Below, piece after piece: positions 26,376 through 33,994 of a stretch of DNA of 34,725 nucleotides (position 1 is the first letter of the stretch; each line of letters opens with the position of its first letter). Below the pieces are notes generated by a model, which searched no databases, was not told the DNA's origin, and worked only from the letters and a program-made list of their open reading frames with translations. Location of the stretch: positions 1 to 34,725 of the forward strand of contig JAUJNL010000049.1 of assembly GCA_030448185.1 (NCBI GenBank). The letters run 5' to 3'. The position numbers were made by a program, and so were the translations under genes. Source of the DNA: Cytophagales bacterium. Lineage in GTDB: Bacteria; Bacteroidota; Bacteroidia; Cytophagales; 172606-1.

Positions 26376-28145
26376 CTACCGTCCGGCTACGTAAAATATT
26401 TTAAGGTTCCCATCCATTTTCATGGCCGTACCTGCCTTCTGTTTGCTCCATCGGCCATTGGCCCGCCGGTAATGATAGGTCATATTATAGTGGACCGTAA
26501 CTGCGTTGCCATCCGGACTTACATCAGTTTTGAACGTTTTCCAGTCAATTTCGTGGCGTTCCTCGGGTGTACCTTCCCAGTACCGGTTAAACATGATGCG
26601 AAGGTCACCCGTATTGAGGTCACGGCTGCCAAAATATACGTCTACCTTAGGACGGAAGTAATCTTCCATCTGGTCAAAATTATGCGTTTCCACTGCCTGA
26701 TAATACTCAGCAACGCGTTCCCGCAGGTCCTGCTCGTCGTAGTTAAAGAAGGGTTCGGTCTCGGCAGAGAAAAAAGCGAGAATTTTATAGATTACAAAGG
26801 CAATCAAGGCCGCTATGATCAGGAATGTCCAGAGCATAGCTGACAGGCACCCCCTTCGTTTCGGAGCGAGAGCAGCTTTTACGGAGGGTTCGGGCCTGCT
26901 TTTCTCCCGGTTACGCACTTCGGCTTCTCTATGCCTGATTTCTTCCTCCCTGCGGAGCAATTCGTTCCGCTGCTTCTCCAGTTCATCGGCTCTGGCCCGG
27001 TCAGCCTGCCCTTGCTGAGGAATCGGCTGAGGGGTGATTTCGAGGCGGCTGGAGTACTGATTAATTTCCTCCAGAATTTCGTGGGCATTGGCGTGCCGCT
27101 GGCCGGGGTCTTTCTTCAGGCATTTATGAATAATGTTGCGCCAGTAGGACTTCCCGATCTTGTCAATGTCCTTACGGTCGGTGCTGCCCGTAAACATCTC
27201 CAGTAGGATCAATCCAAAGGCATAAAGGTCAGCCCGTCCGTCCAGATGGGCAGGATCGGTGGTCTGTTCGGGAGCCGCGTACTTTCTGGTGCCAACAAAA
27301 TTAGCCCCGGCAATGTCATCAAACCGGTCGGCAGCGGCCAGCCCGAAATCAATGAGCTTGGCATTGTCACCCCGGTTCGTGATGAGTATATTATCAGGTT
27401 TAAGATCGCGGTGTACAATCTGTTTTTTATGGGCATAATCCAGGGCATCGAGTACCTGACTGGCTATCTTACGGATGAGTCTTTCATCTTTGATACCACC
27501 CGCTGGAATCCGTTTGCTCAAGGGTTGTCCATCTACGTATTCCATGAAAAAGTAGGGACCCTCTGCATCTTCCCCCCGGCCAAATACGTCCACAATATGT
27601 TCGTGCCGCAACTTACGGGAGTTATGATATTCCTTGAAAAATAATTCTACGTAGGCCGCATTGCGGCGATGTTCGGGTAGTAACCTTTTCACCACTACCC
27701 ATTGCCGGTCGTAGTGAGCTTTCTGCAGAAAACTCATGCCGCCTTGCTGACCTAAGGGTTCAATATCGGTAAACCCTTGGGAAAAATTAAAGCCCGGCGT
27801 GCTGGCATTGGAAACCGGACCTGGCGTAGAGCCAAAGCCAGGGGACGTAAAAGAAGGGGATAGGTTGGTTATAAAACTTGAGCCTTCCGCAACTTCAGGG
27901 TTGCCGGTGGGTACCACGGGGAAATGCGGTGCGTTAGTGACAAAGGTAGAGCTGGAATCAGCAGCTAAAGGGGGCAGTGAGGAGGCACTCACTTCCCGCA
28001 GTGCTTCCTGGATGAGCAACTCAAGCTGGTCATCCGTAATGCCATATTCTAGGGCTTTTTCGTGTAAAAACTGGCGTTCCGCGTTTGAGATGAAGCCATC
28101 ACGCGCAGCTTCCTTCACAAACAGACGGAGCATTTCCATGGACAT
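26376..28145 (-). CDS. Transmembrane Ser/Thr protein kinase with NTF2-like C-terminal domain
   Basis: 589 residues. Residues 1-52 form a helical module (KEAARDGFISNAERQFLHEK, ITDDQLELLIQEAL) similar to the one in the neighbouring kinase. A Ser/Pro linker carries SSTF and GSSF. The kinase domain (~125-365) is complete: Gly loop GQQGGMSFLQKA, Lys153 (VVVKRL), HRDLKPDNIL (245-254), DFG (266-268), APE. A charged coiled coil (~380-417) leads to a membrane helix (LWTFLIIAALIAFVIYKILAF, ~438-458). The outer ~125 residues (LRERVAEYYQAVETHNFDQM, YNMTYHYRRANGRW) look like an NTF2/SnoaL-fold sensor. So the kinase may read an extracytoplasmic or periplasmic signal. Transcribed with the downstream kinase; divergent from the MBL RNase gene. 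Confidence 0.9.
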   Translation of the reverse strand: MSMEMLRLFVKEAARDGFISNAERQFLHEKALEYGITDDQLELLIQEALREVSASSLPPLAADSSSTFVTNAPHFPVVPTGNPEVAEGSSFITNLSPSFTSPGFGSTPGPVSNASTPGFNFSQGFTDIEPLGQQGGMSFLQKAHYDRQWVVVKRLLPEHRRNAAYVELFFKEYHNSRKLRHEHIVDVFGRGEDAEGPYFFMEYVDGQPLSKRIPAGGIKDERLIRKIASQVLDALDYAHKKQIVHRDLKPDNILITNRGDNAKLIDFGLAAADRFDDIAGANFVGTRKYAAPEQTTDPAHLDGRADLYAFGLILLEMFTGSTDRKDIDKIGKSYWRNIIHKCLKKDPGQRHANAHEILEEINQYSSRLEITPQPIPQQGQADRARADELEKQRNELLRREEEIRHREAEVRNREKSRPEPSVKAALAPKRRGCLSAMLWTFLIIAALIAFVIYKILAFFSAETEPFFNYDEQDLRERVAEYYQAVETHNFDQMEDYFRPKVDVYFGSRDLNTGDLRIMFNRYWEGTPEERHEIDWKTFKTDVSPDGNAVTVHYNMTYHYRRANGRWSKQKAGTAMKMDGNLKIFYVAGR

Positions 28146-28406
28146 ATTGCAAGTGTGGTTTGACTATATAAACGATAAAGTTAATAAACCCGTACTTACT
28201 TTGCCCTCCGGTGATTTTAATAGGGGAAATTAATTGATGAATGGCAGATCTCATTATTTTTCACTTTCCGTCAACCAATCAAAAGAGGGGGTATGGCTTT
28301 GGTATACATTGCAATACAAAGAGAGACCTTCGGTTTCTTTTTACTTTTCTTACCACCTAACCGGTGCCGTTCCCGTATTAATCTCTCCTATCGACCTTTA
28401 TTATAT

Positions 28407-29786
28407 ATGGAGATTTCATTCTACGGCGCCGCTCAGAACGTAACGGGCAGCAAACACTTGGTTCAGTTAGATAATGGCAAGCGTATCCTGCTGGATTGCG
28501 GGTTGTTTCAGGGAGAAGGCCGCAACACCAGGGAAATGAACGAGACATTTGGCTTTCTTCCTAAAAGCATCGATTACGTCATTCTTTCGCATGCGCACCT
28601 CGACCACTGTGGCCTGCTTCCCAAACTGGTGCGGGAAGGATACGAAGGAAAAATTTATTGTACCCCCCCTACCCTGGAACTGTGCCGGCTGGTATTAGCC
28701 GACAGTGCCCGTATTCAGCGTTCTGACAACCCCGCGGAGTCAGAGCTATATAATGAGGAAGACGCCGAAAAAACCCTGGAGCAGTTTGTTACGGTTCCTT
28801 ATAATAAGAACTACACGATAGCCGAAGGTATTGAATTGCTTTTTACGGATGCGGGCCATGTGCTGGGCAGCGCCGCCGTTAACCTGACACTTATTAGTGG
28901 AGGCGAAACCTACCGGGTTTGCTTCTCGGGGGACATCGGCCGGTTTGATAACCGTATTTTGCGCCCTCCGCAGCCGTTTCCGCAGGCCGACTATATCATC
29001 TGCGAATCCACGTACGGCGATAAGTTCCACCTGGCGGTGGAAAATGCCGAAGACCGGCTGGAAGAAATTGTCCGGGAAACCTGCCTGGAACGGGGCGGCA
29101 AGGTAATCATTCCCGCCTTCAGCATCGGCCGTACGCAGGAACTGGTCTACTCCCTCAACCGATTGGCTGAAGCCGGCCGCCTCGGTAAGATTAAAGTATT
29201 CGTAGACAGTCCGATGTCGGTTTACGCCACGGAAATAATTAAAAGCCATCGGGAATGTTTCATTGACGAGATGCGGGACTACATGTAGAAGGAAGTCCCC
29301 GATCCGTGTGGGTTCCGGCATCTGCATTTCATTACGGAAGCCGAAGACTCCAAACTGCTTCAGTTTGTAAAAGGTCCTTGCATTATTATCTCCTCATCGG
29401 GCATGATGGAAGCCGGACGGATCCGGCACCACCTGAAAAACAACATCTCTGATCCGCGGAATACGATTCTGATCACGGGATACTGTGAGCCCTCTACCCT
29501 GGGCGGAAAACTACTCGCCGGGGCTGATAAAGTATATATTATGGGTGAAGAACTCGAAGTGAAAGCGGACATCGAACTCATGAAAGAATACAGCGCCCAC
29601 GCGGATTTAGGTGACATCGCCAAGTTTCTGGTTAGTCAGAACAAAGAGCAGATCCAGGGGATTTTTCTGGTCCACGGCGAAAAAGATACGATGGACAAGA
29701 TGAAGGAAGAACTGCAAAACCTGGGGTATAAAGATATTATCATTCCCCATTTTAAAATGCATTACCGGGTAAATGGTAAATCGTGA
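28407..29786 (+). pseudogene. Metallo-beta-lactamase/beta-CASP RNase (YSH1-like) with in-frame TAG
   Basis: 460 codons from ATG 28407 (MEISFYGAAQNVTGSKHLVQ); an earlier in-frame ATG at 28293 is non-conserved. The MBL part shows the zinc motif SHAHLDHCG, then AGHVLGSA and FSGDIG; the beta-CASP part shows ESTYGD, IPAFSIGRTQEL, DSPMSVYAT, SSGMMEAGR, HADLGDI and HGEKDTM. Such proteins are 3'-end processing or endoribonucleases (COG1236). The frame is broken once by TAG at 29286-29288 after EMRDYM; KEVPDPCGFRHLHFITEAED continues in the same frame. One base change from CAG, AAG or GAG explains it. So it is either a nonsense mutation or a read error. It runs convergent with the MORN gene, 16 bases away. 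Confidence 0.85.
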
Positions 29787-29802
29787 AAGTTACTGCTTGC
29801 GC

Positions 29803-31635
29803 TTAAAATGCATACCCCAGCGTGAATCCCAGCCGGATGGGAACTGAAATGTGACTTTTGCGGACATCTTTGAAAAGCTTGTCCCATCCGGGGTTATTTT
29901 CCCACTGGGGCCGGTAGCGTCGGTACCCGATCCCTACACCACCGAAAATATCAAAGGTAATCCCGCGGCTGCCCGGGTCCTGCATCCAGCGGTTACCGAC
30001 CAGCAGGCTATATTCATACCGGGTTTCATCAGCTTGTATGGTTTGCCGGAAGGCCGGTCCCGGGCCGGCATTATTGGTTACATAAGCCCGGTGGTCGAGG
30101 TCAGTGAAGCGGATCTCGTGGCCAAAGTAAAACATACCCAACTCCTCATCGGGCTGGTAAAATTTTTGCCGAAAGCCAACGGAATATCCCCGGTAAAAAG
30201 CCTTTTCTCTATCAACTGCCTGATCCGGGTTCAGGAACGGATTACGGTAGATAGAGGCCGTGATTTCGTACCCGAGCCGTTCGCGCAGGTAGTACTCCAC
30301 TGAAAAAGGCAGACTCTTAAGCCCCAGCGCCAAGGGATTAATTCCCACAATAAACCCTCTGAATTCATTGGGACGCGGCGTGAAATAACGGATTTTACGC
30401 CGCGGCAACCGGATGGGCGGCTTTTTGTAGGGAAGCCCAGGAACGCGGACCTGCGTTTGATCGGCTTGGTAATGAGACGAATCCAAGAGAGGCTTTGCCG
30501 AAGGCATCTCTTCGTATACTGCCCGGTAGTAGCCGGCAATCTGCCCGTCGGGCCGGTATAAGGTCCATTCACCAATCCGGCGGTCATTTTCCAACATGCC
30601 TTTCATGCGCACCTTGCCATCGGGATAGTAGCCGGTGTATATGCCGCGGCCATTGGTAAAAGTACAATTTCCTTCCACTGAGCCATCTTCTTCCCTGAAA
30701 TATTGCCACTCCCCTTCATACCAGTCATTTTTCACCATTCCCCTGGCTTTCAATTTACCGCTGGGGTAATACATTTCCTGGACCCCTGCTCCGCTATCAA
30801 GTTTAGCAATTGCCTTTTTTTCCCCATTCGACGCGTAAAAATTCCAGCTCCCCTCCTTCAATCCATTTACTTCAATGCCTTCGGCCGCAATTTTCCCGTT
30901 CGCATGAAAATACCGCCAGGTGCCATTCGGAACATCATCGCGGTATTCACCCTCACTCATCTGGTAGCCAGAAGGGTGATAAAATTTCCAGTTCCCCGTT
31001 TTCTGGCCGTTCTTCTGGCTTCCGGTAGCTTTCAAGGCACCATTTTCGTGGTAGTGACGCCAGGTGCTGTCACTTTTGCCATCCTGCAACCAGCCATCCA
31101 TCAGTGGTTTTCCAATAGGTGAGAATTCCCGGTAGAAGGCTTTGTTTTCGAAGTATTCGGTTTCGGCCTTGAGCTTGCCATCTTCGTAATAATATTTCCA
31201 TACCCCGGTTTTCTGGTCCTGCTGGTAGAAGCCCTCACTCTTAAGTTGGCCATTTTCAAAGTAAAATTTCCAGAGCCCGTGTTGCTGACCGTCCAGATAC
31301 GGACCCTCCGACTGCAGATTACCGCTTTCGAAGTAAAATTTCCAGTTGCCCTGCCGCACGTTCTGCCGGAGTTCGCCGGCCATTTTGGGCTTTCCGTTCT
31401 CGTAAAAATATTCCCAGGGGCCTTCGGGCAGATTCTTCCGGTAATTTCCCTTCGCTTGGAGTTTACCGTTGGCAAAAAAGCTTTCGTAAGTTCCTTCCAG
31501 GCGGACAGGCCGACCACCCGTAATGAAGTATTTCTCCTTTACAGTTTGCTGCTGGGCATCGTAATACGTGATGATTTGGCGGTTTTGTGCCAGCAAGGAT
31601 AAGGGTAACGCCAAAAACAGGAATAAAAAACGCAC
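29803..31635 (-). CDS. MORN/YwqK-repeat protein fused to an outer-membrane barrel domain
   Basis: 610 residues from GTG 31635. A signal peptide is visible (MRFLFLFLALPLSLLAQ). Residues ~45-370 contain about 13 repeats of 22-23 residues with the pattern NGx(K/L)xxxGxYxxGxxxGxWxxYxxNG, e.g. GPWEYFYENGKPKMAGEL, the YwqK/MORN type seen in Bacteroidota 'toxin-antitoxin YwqK' proteins. Residues ~415-610 are different: alternating strands (FIVGINPLALGLKSLPFSVEY, FDIFGGVGIGYRRY, SVPIRLGFTLGYAF) ending in Phe, the mark of an outer-membrane beta-barrel assembled by BAM. So the repeats may project into periplasm or outside from a barrel anchor. Function unknown. Confidence 0.85.
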   Translation of the reverse strand: MRFLFLFLALPLSLLAQNRQIITYYDAQQQTVKEKYFITGGRPVRLEGTYESFFANGKLQAKGNYRKNLPEGPWEYFYENGKPKMAGELRQNVRQGNWKFYFESGNLQSEGPYLDGQQHGLWKFYFENGQLKSEGFYQQDQKTGVWKYYYEDGKLKAETEYFENKAFYREFSPIGKPLMDGWLQDGKSDSTWRHYHENGALKATGSQKNGQKTGNWKFYHPSGYQMSEGEYRDDVPNGTWRYFHANGKIAAEGIEVNGLKEGSWNFYASNGEKKAIAKLDSGAGVQEMYYPSGKLKARGMVKNDWYEGEWQYFREEDGSVEGNCTFTNGRGIYTGYYPDGKVRMKGMLENDRRIGEWTLYRPDGQIAGYYRAVYEEMPSAKPLLDSSHYQADQTQVRVPGLPYKKPPIRLPRRKIRYFTPRPNEFRGFIVGINPLALGLKSLPFSVEYYLRERLGYEITASIYRNPFLNPDQAVDREKAFYRGYSVGFRQKFYQPDEELGMFYFGHEIRFTDLDHRAYVTNNAGPGPAFRQTIQADETRYEYSLLVGNRWMQDPGSRGITFDIFGGVGIGYRRYRPQWENNPGWDKLFKDVRKSHISVPIRLGFTLGYAF

Positions 31636-31719
31636 TAAATTTCCCGGAAGCTATGAGTCAAGATACAAAACCCGTTTTAGGTAATGTTAACATTTTAAAT
31701 GTTGAAAGGTTTTTTATCT

Positions 31720-31922
31720 CAATACTCCGTACAGTTTTTGACAAAATAGGTAGAAGTAACTACCTAATCATTGAATGAAGCCGTGTTCAATGAAGAATTA
31801 TATCAAACTTAGCTTTTTAGCTAAGTTTGATATAATTAAAAGGAGTGTTATTGGGTACTTATAAGCTTTGCAGGAATCAATTCTCGGCGATTTTACTGCT
31901 AATTAAACTGTACGGAGTATTG
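31720..31922. mobile_element. MITE-like element, 203 bp, with perfect TIRs and TSD
   Basis: The ends are an 18-bp perfect inverted repeat: CAATACTCCGTACAGTTT (31720-31737) and its complement (31905-31922). Outside them TTATCT is directly repeated (31714-31719 and 31923-31928), a 6-bp target duplication. The middle has no ORF but a perfect 17-bp hairpin. Perhaps derived from an IS with TIRs starting C and a 5-6 bp duplication (IS1634-like); this last point is inference. Confidence 0.85.
31798..31835. repeat. Perfect 17-bp hairpin inside the MITE
   Basis: TTATATCAAACTTAGCT (31798-31814), loop TTTT, and the exact complement (31819-31835). It may act as a transcript end for genes on either side, or be the structural core of the element. 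Confidence 0.8.
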
Positions 31923-31979
31923 TTATCTATCAATTAAATCAAAGCGGTGTATTGTGCTGCATGCCTTTCTTCTTTATTT

Positions 31980-32412
31980 TTATTTCAACCTTTCTAGCAG
32001 CTTCTCACCTTGTGTCTTATTTCTTCTCTGCTCCACTAAATCATATGCTTCTTGTAAATTCTGAGGAACTACTCCTATCCCATAACATCCACAGGAGAAA
32101 AAGTTGAATTTGTTAGTGGCTAAGTATTCAATGGCCAACCATTTTTCCTTTTTGATCCCTTTTAGGTAATCGCAAATCTTTACCTAAGTTCACCATTTCA
32201 TTTTGGCAATCCGGACATTTGACTAAAGGTTTACTAACAAGTCTTACATTTATTGGCTCTTTATTATAAATAAGCTTTTGAAATCTGCTTTGTTTGAGAG
32301 CTTTCAGTACATTCAAAGAAAGCAAATCCTTATCCAATCGCCTTTTAAAACCTTTTCGGCATTTAAAGCAGGCATATGTATTCTTATACTCACTAAAGGC
32401 GTATCTACACAT
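31980..32412 (-). pseudogene. Zinc-ribbon protein of unknown function with one frameshift
   Basis: The ORF as written (32128-32412) has two CxxC pairs (ACFKCRKGFKRR and VKCPDCQNEM), a zinc-ribbon pattern, and ends LGKDLRLPKRDQKGKMVGH. In the next frame, after removing one A from the AAAAA run near 32140, the protein continues WLAIEYLATNKFNFFSCGCY, GIGVVPQNLQEAYDLVEQRR and stops at 31980; 433 bases = 144 codons + 1. The Cys-rich CGCYG and PQNLQEA pattern matches small hypothetical zinc-ribbon proteins of Bacteroidota. Either a frameshift mutation or a sequencing error. Confidence 0.75.
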
Positions 32413-32586
32413 CTTTTATCTCTTTTCTATGGTAAATGAGAAATAGGTGGGTGCACTAAAGAATACAGTCCAGCATTTATTTAACGCACTTGATGTAACC
32501 TTTAGTTAACGTGCTGATCCTAAAATCTGATGTCCCGACACTTATCACAAATGCATTGCGCATTCAACATGTACTAGTTCCTCTGG

Positions 32587-33564
32587 TTAGACGTGTTTCT
32601 TCTTCCGCAGCACATTTTCTTCTACCCAGTCGCGGCCCCAATCCGCTTTTTCGTCCTCCGCCCATAAGCTTGGAAAGAACATCCTTTTCTGGAAGAAGGG
32701 AGGCAGGTATTGTTGCCAGTTGGTGCCCCCGGTAGCAGCCACTGGATCTGAATCACGGACCAGGTAATGCATGGCCGACCGGAAGTGCGCCAGCGGCCAG
32801 TGAATATTGACCAGGGAATCAAATTGCCGGAGGGCATTGATCAACGTAGTGCCTGGCTTCTGAGCAGCCGTCAGCCGTTCGAAGAGTACCCCGATGTTCC
32901 GGTCCTGGTATTCGCGGGCCAGCTGCAGCAACTGCGCATCATATTTCTCTTCAAATAACCGCAAGGTCAGCGTTTTACGACCGGTAGTCTTCTCAATGGC
33001 GCCCTGCTTCCAGTGAATGTTTTCATACAGTTCCTCCAGCGGTGAATCCGGCTTGAGTTGCTGGCGGGATTCCTGATCGAGCAGCCGGTACAGCGGGGCC
33101 GACTTGATCTCAATCATACGGAACTGAGCCGACTGAAAACCACTGGCGGGTAGCAGGCTCATCCGGAATTTCCGGAACTGCTCCTCCTCCATTCCCTGGC
33201 TCATGACCTCGAATGAATCCACCAATATGCGGAAATACCGGTTTACGCGGTCAATGCGCTGAGCCAGGAAAGTTTCATCCAGTTCTGGTTTATGAGTAAT
33301 CTGCCCTATTTCGTGCCCGATCATCTTGAAATACAGTTCAGTCACCTGGTGGTACATGATGAAAATCTGCTCGTCGGGGAAACCGGTACGGGGATTTTGC
33401 AGGCTTAACAGCACTTCCAGGTGAATATAATCCCAGTAATGCAGCGGTTTGGCGTAGAGCAAACCTTCCAGATACCCGGTAACATCCTGGTGCTGAGCAG
33501 CATACTTTTCTTCCAGGGCTCTGAGTAATTGTTCGGGGGTATGTTCGGGAGCAGCGTGATTCAT
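32587..33564 (-). CDS. kynA: Tryptophan 2,3-dioxygenase
   Basis: 325 residues. The heme enzyme opens the indole ring of tryptophan to N-formylkynurenine, the first step of kynurenine catabolism. Conserved features: LHYWDYIHLEVLLSLQNPRT (heme pocket near the N-terminus), DEQIFIMYHQVTELYFKMI, FRMSLLPASGFQSAQFRMIE, NIHWPLAHFRSAMHYL with the His/Arg substrate site, and ATGGTNWQQYLPP near the C-terminus. Its length is in the usual range for the family. ATG at 33564. A good Bacteroidota promoter lies upstream. No kynureninase or other kyn gene is in the window, but the next gene is a glutaryl-CoA dehydrogenase-like one. Confidence 0.95.
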   Translation of the reverse strand: MNHAAPEHTPEQLLRALEEKYAAQHQDVTGYLEGLLYAKPLHYWDYIHLEVLLSLQNPRTGFPDEQIFIMYHQVTELYFKMIGHEIGQITHKPELDETFLAQRIDRVNRYFRILVDSFEVMSQGMEEEQFRKFRMSLLPASGFQSAQFRMIEIKSAPLYRLLDQESRQQLKPDSPLEELYENIHWKQGAIEKTTGRKTLTLRLFEEKYDAQLLQLAREYQDRNIGVLFERLTAAQKPGTTLINALRQFDSLVNIHWPLAHFRSAMHYLVRDSDPVAATGGTNWQQYLPPFFQKRMFFPSLWAEDEKADWGRDWVEENVLRKKKHV

Positions 33565-33629
33565 CCGTAATGGTACTATAGTGACAGGTATATTAAGATG
33601 CCGGATAGGTGAGATTACCGGCAGGGTTT

Positions 33630-33661
33630 CAAAGGTAGTATTTTTTGGAAGCTACCCACAA
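33630..33661 (-). promoter_or_regulatory. Bacteroidota promoter of the dioxygenase gene
   Basis: On the minus strand TTG (33659-33661) and TACCTTTG (33630-33637) are 21 bases apart, an excellent match to the TTG-N17-23-TAnnTTTG consensus. The leader to the ATG is about 60 bases. Confidence 0.65.
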
Positions 33662-33994
33662 GAACTTAGTGTATTTTTTACACACTACTAGTTTGCCTCA
33701 ACTCATTTATCTCCCGGATGAGAATAGATAAGGAGTAAGCCGGATCTTTAAGCAGTGGCACTGAATGCCCCTAGCAGGAAATCACACTCCATTAGCTCTC
33801 TATAAACCAAACTTCCCTCAAACACCGTTTTAGTTTTAAAGTGTAGATTTGGAAACAGCCGTGACTAGTTTTGAATTGCTGGTTGACTGTCACGAAAATA
33901 TAATTTGTCTAACCTGGCTCGTTTTCAAATTACGTCATATCCGCAACCCCAAAGGGTTTAACGAAGTTAATCTGATATTCAACATCCCATTCCC
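33662..33994. other. Intergenic region before the acyl-CoA dehydrogenase
   Basis: No gene. Two TAnnTTTG-like boxes on the plus strand (TAGATTTG at 33844-33851 and TAGTTTTG at 33866-33873) could be promoter elements for the downstream gene, but no well-spaced TTG goes with them. Otherwise AT-rich spacer. Confidence 0.4.

Noticed and set aside
28746..29327. Minus-strand ORF opposite the MBL RNase
   Set aside because: Shadow frame; all family motifs are on the plus strand.
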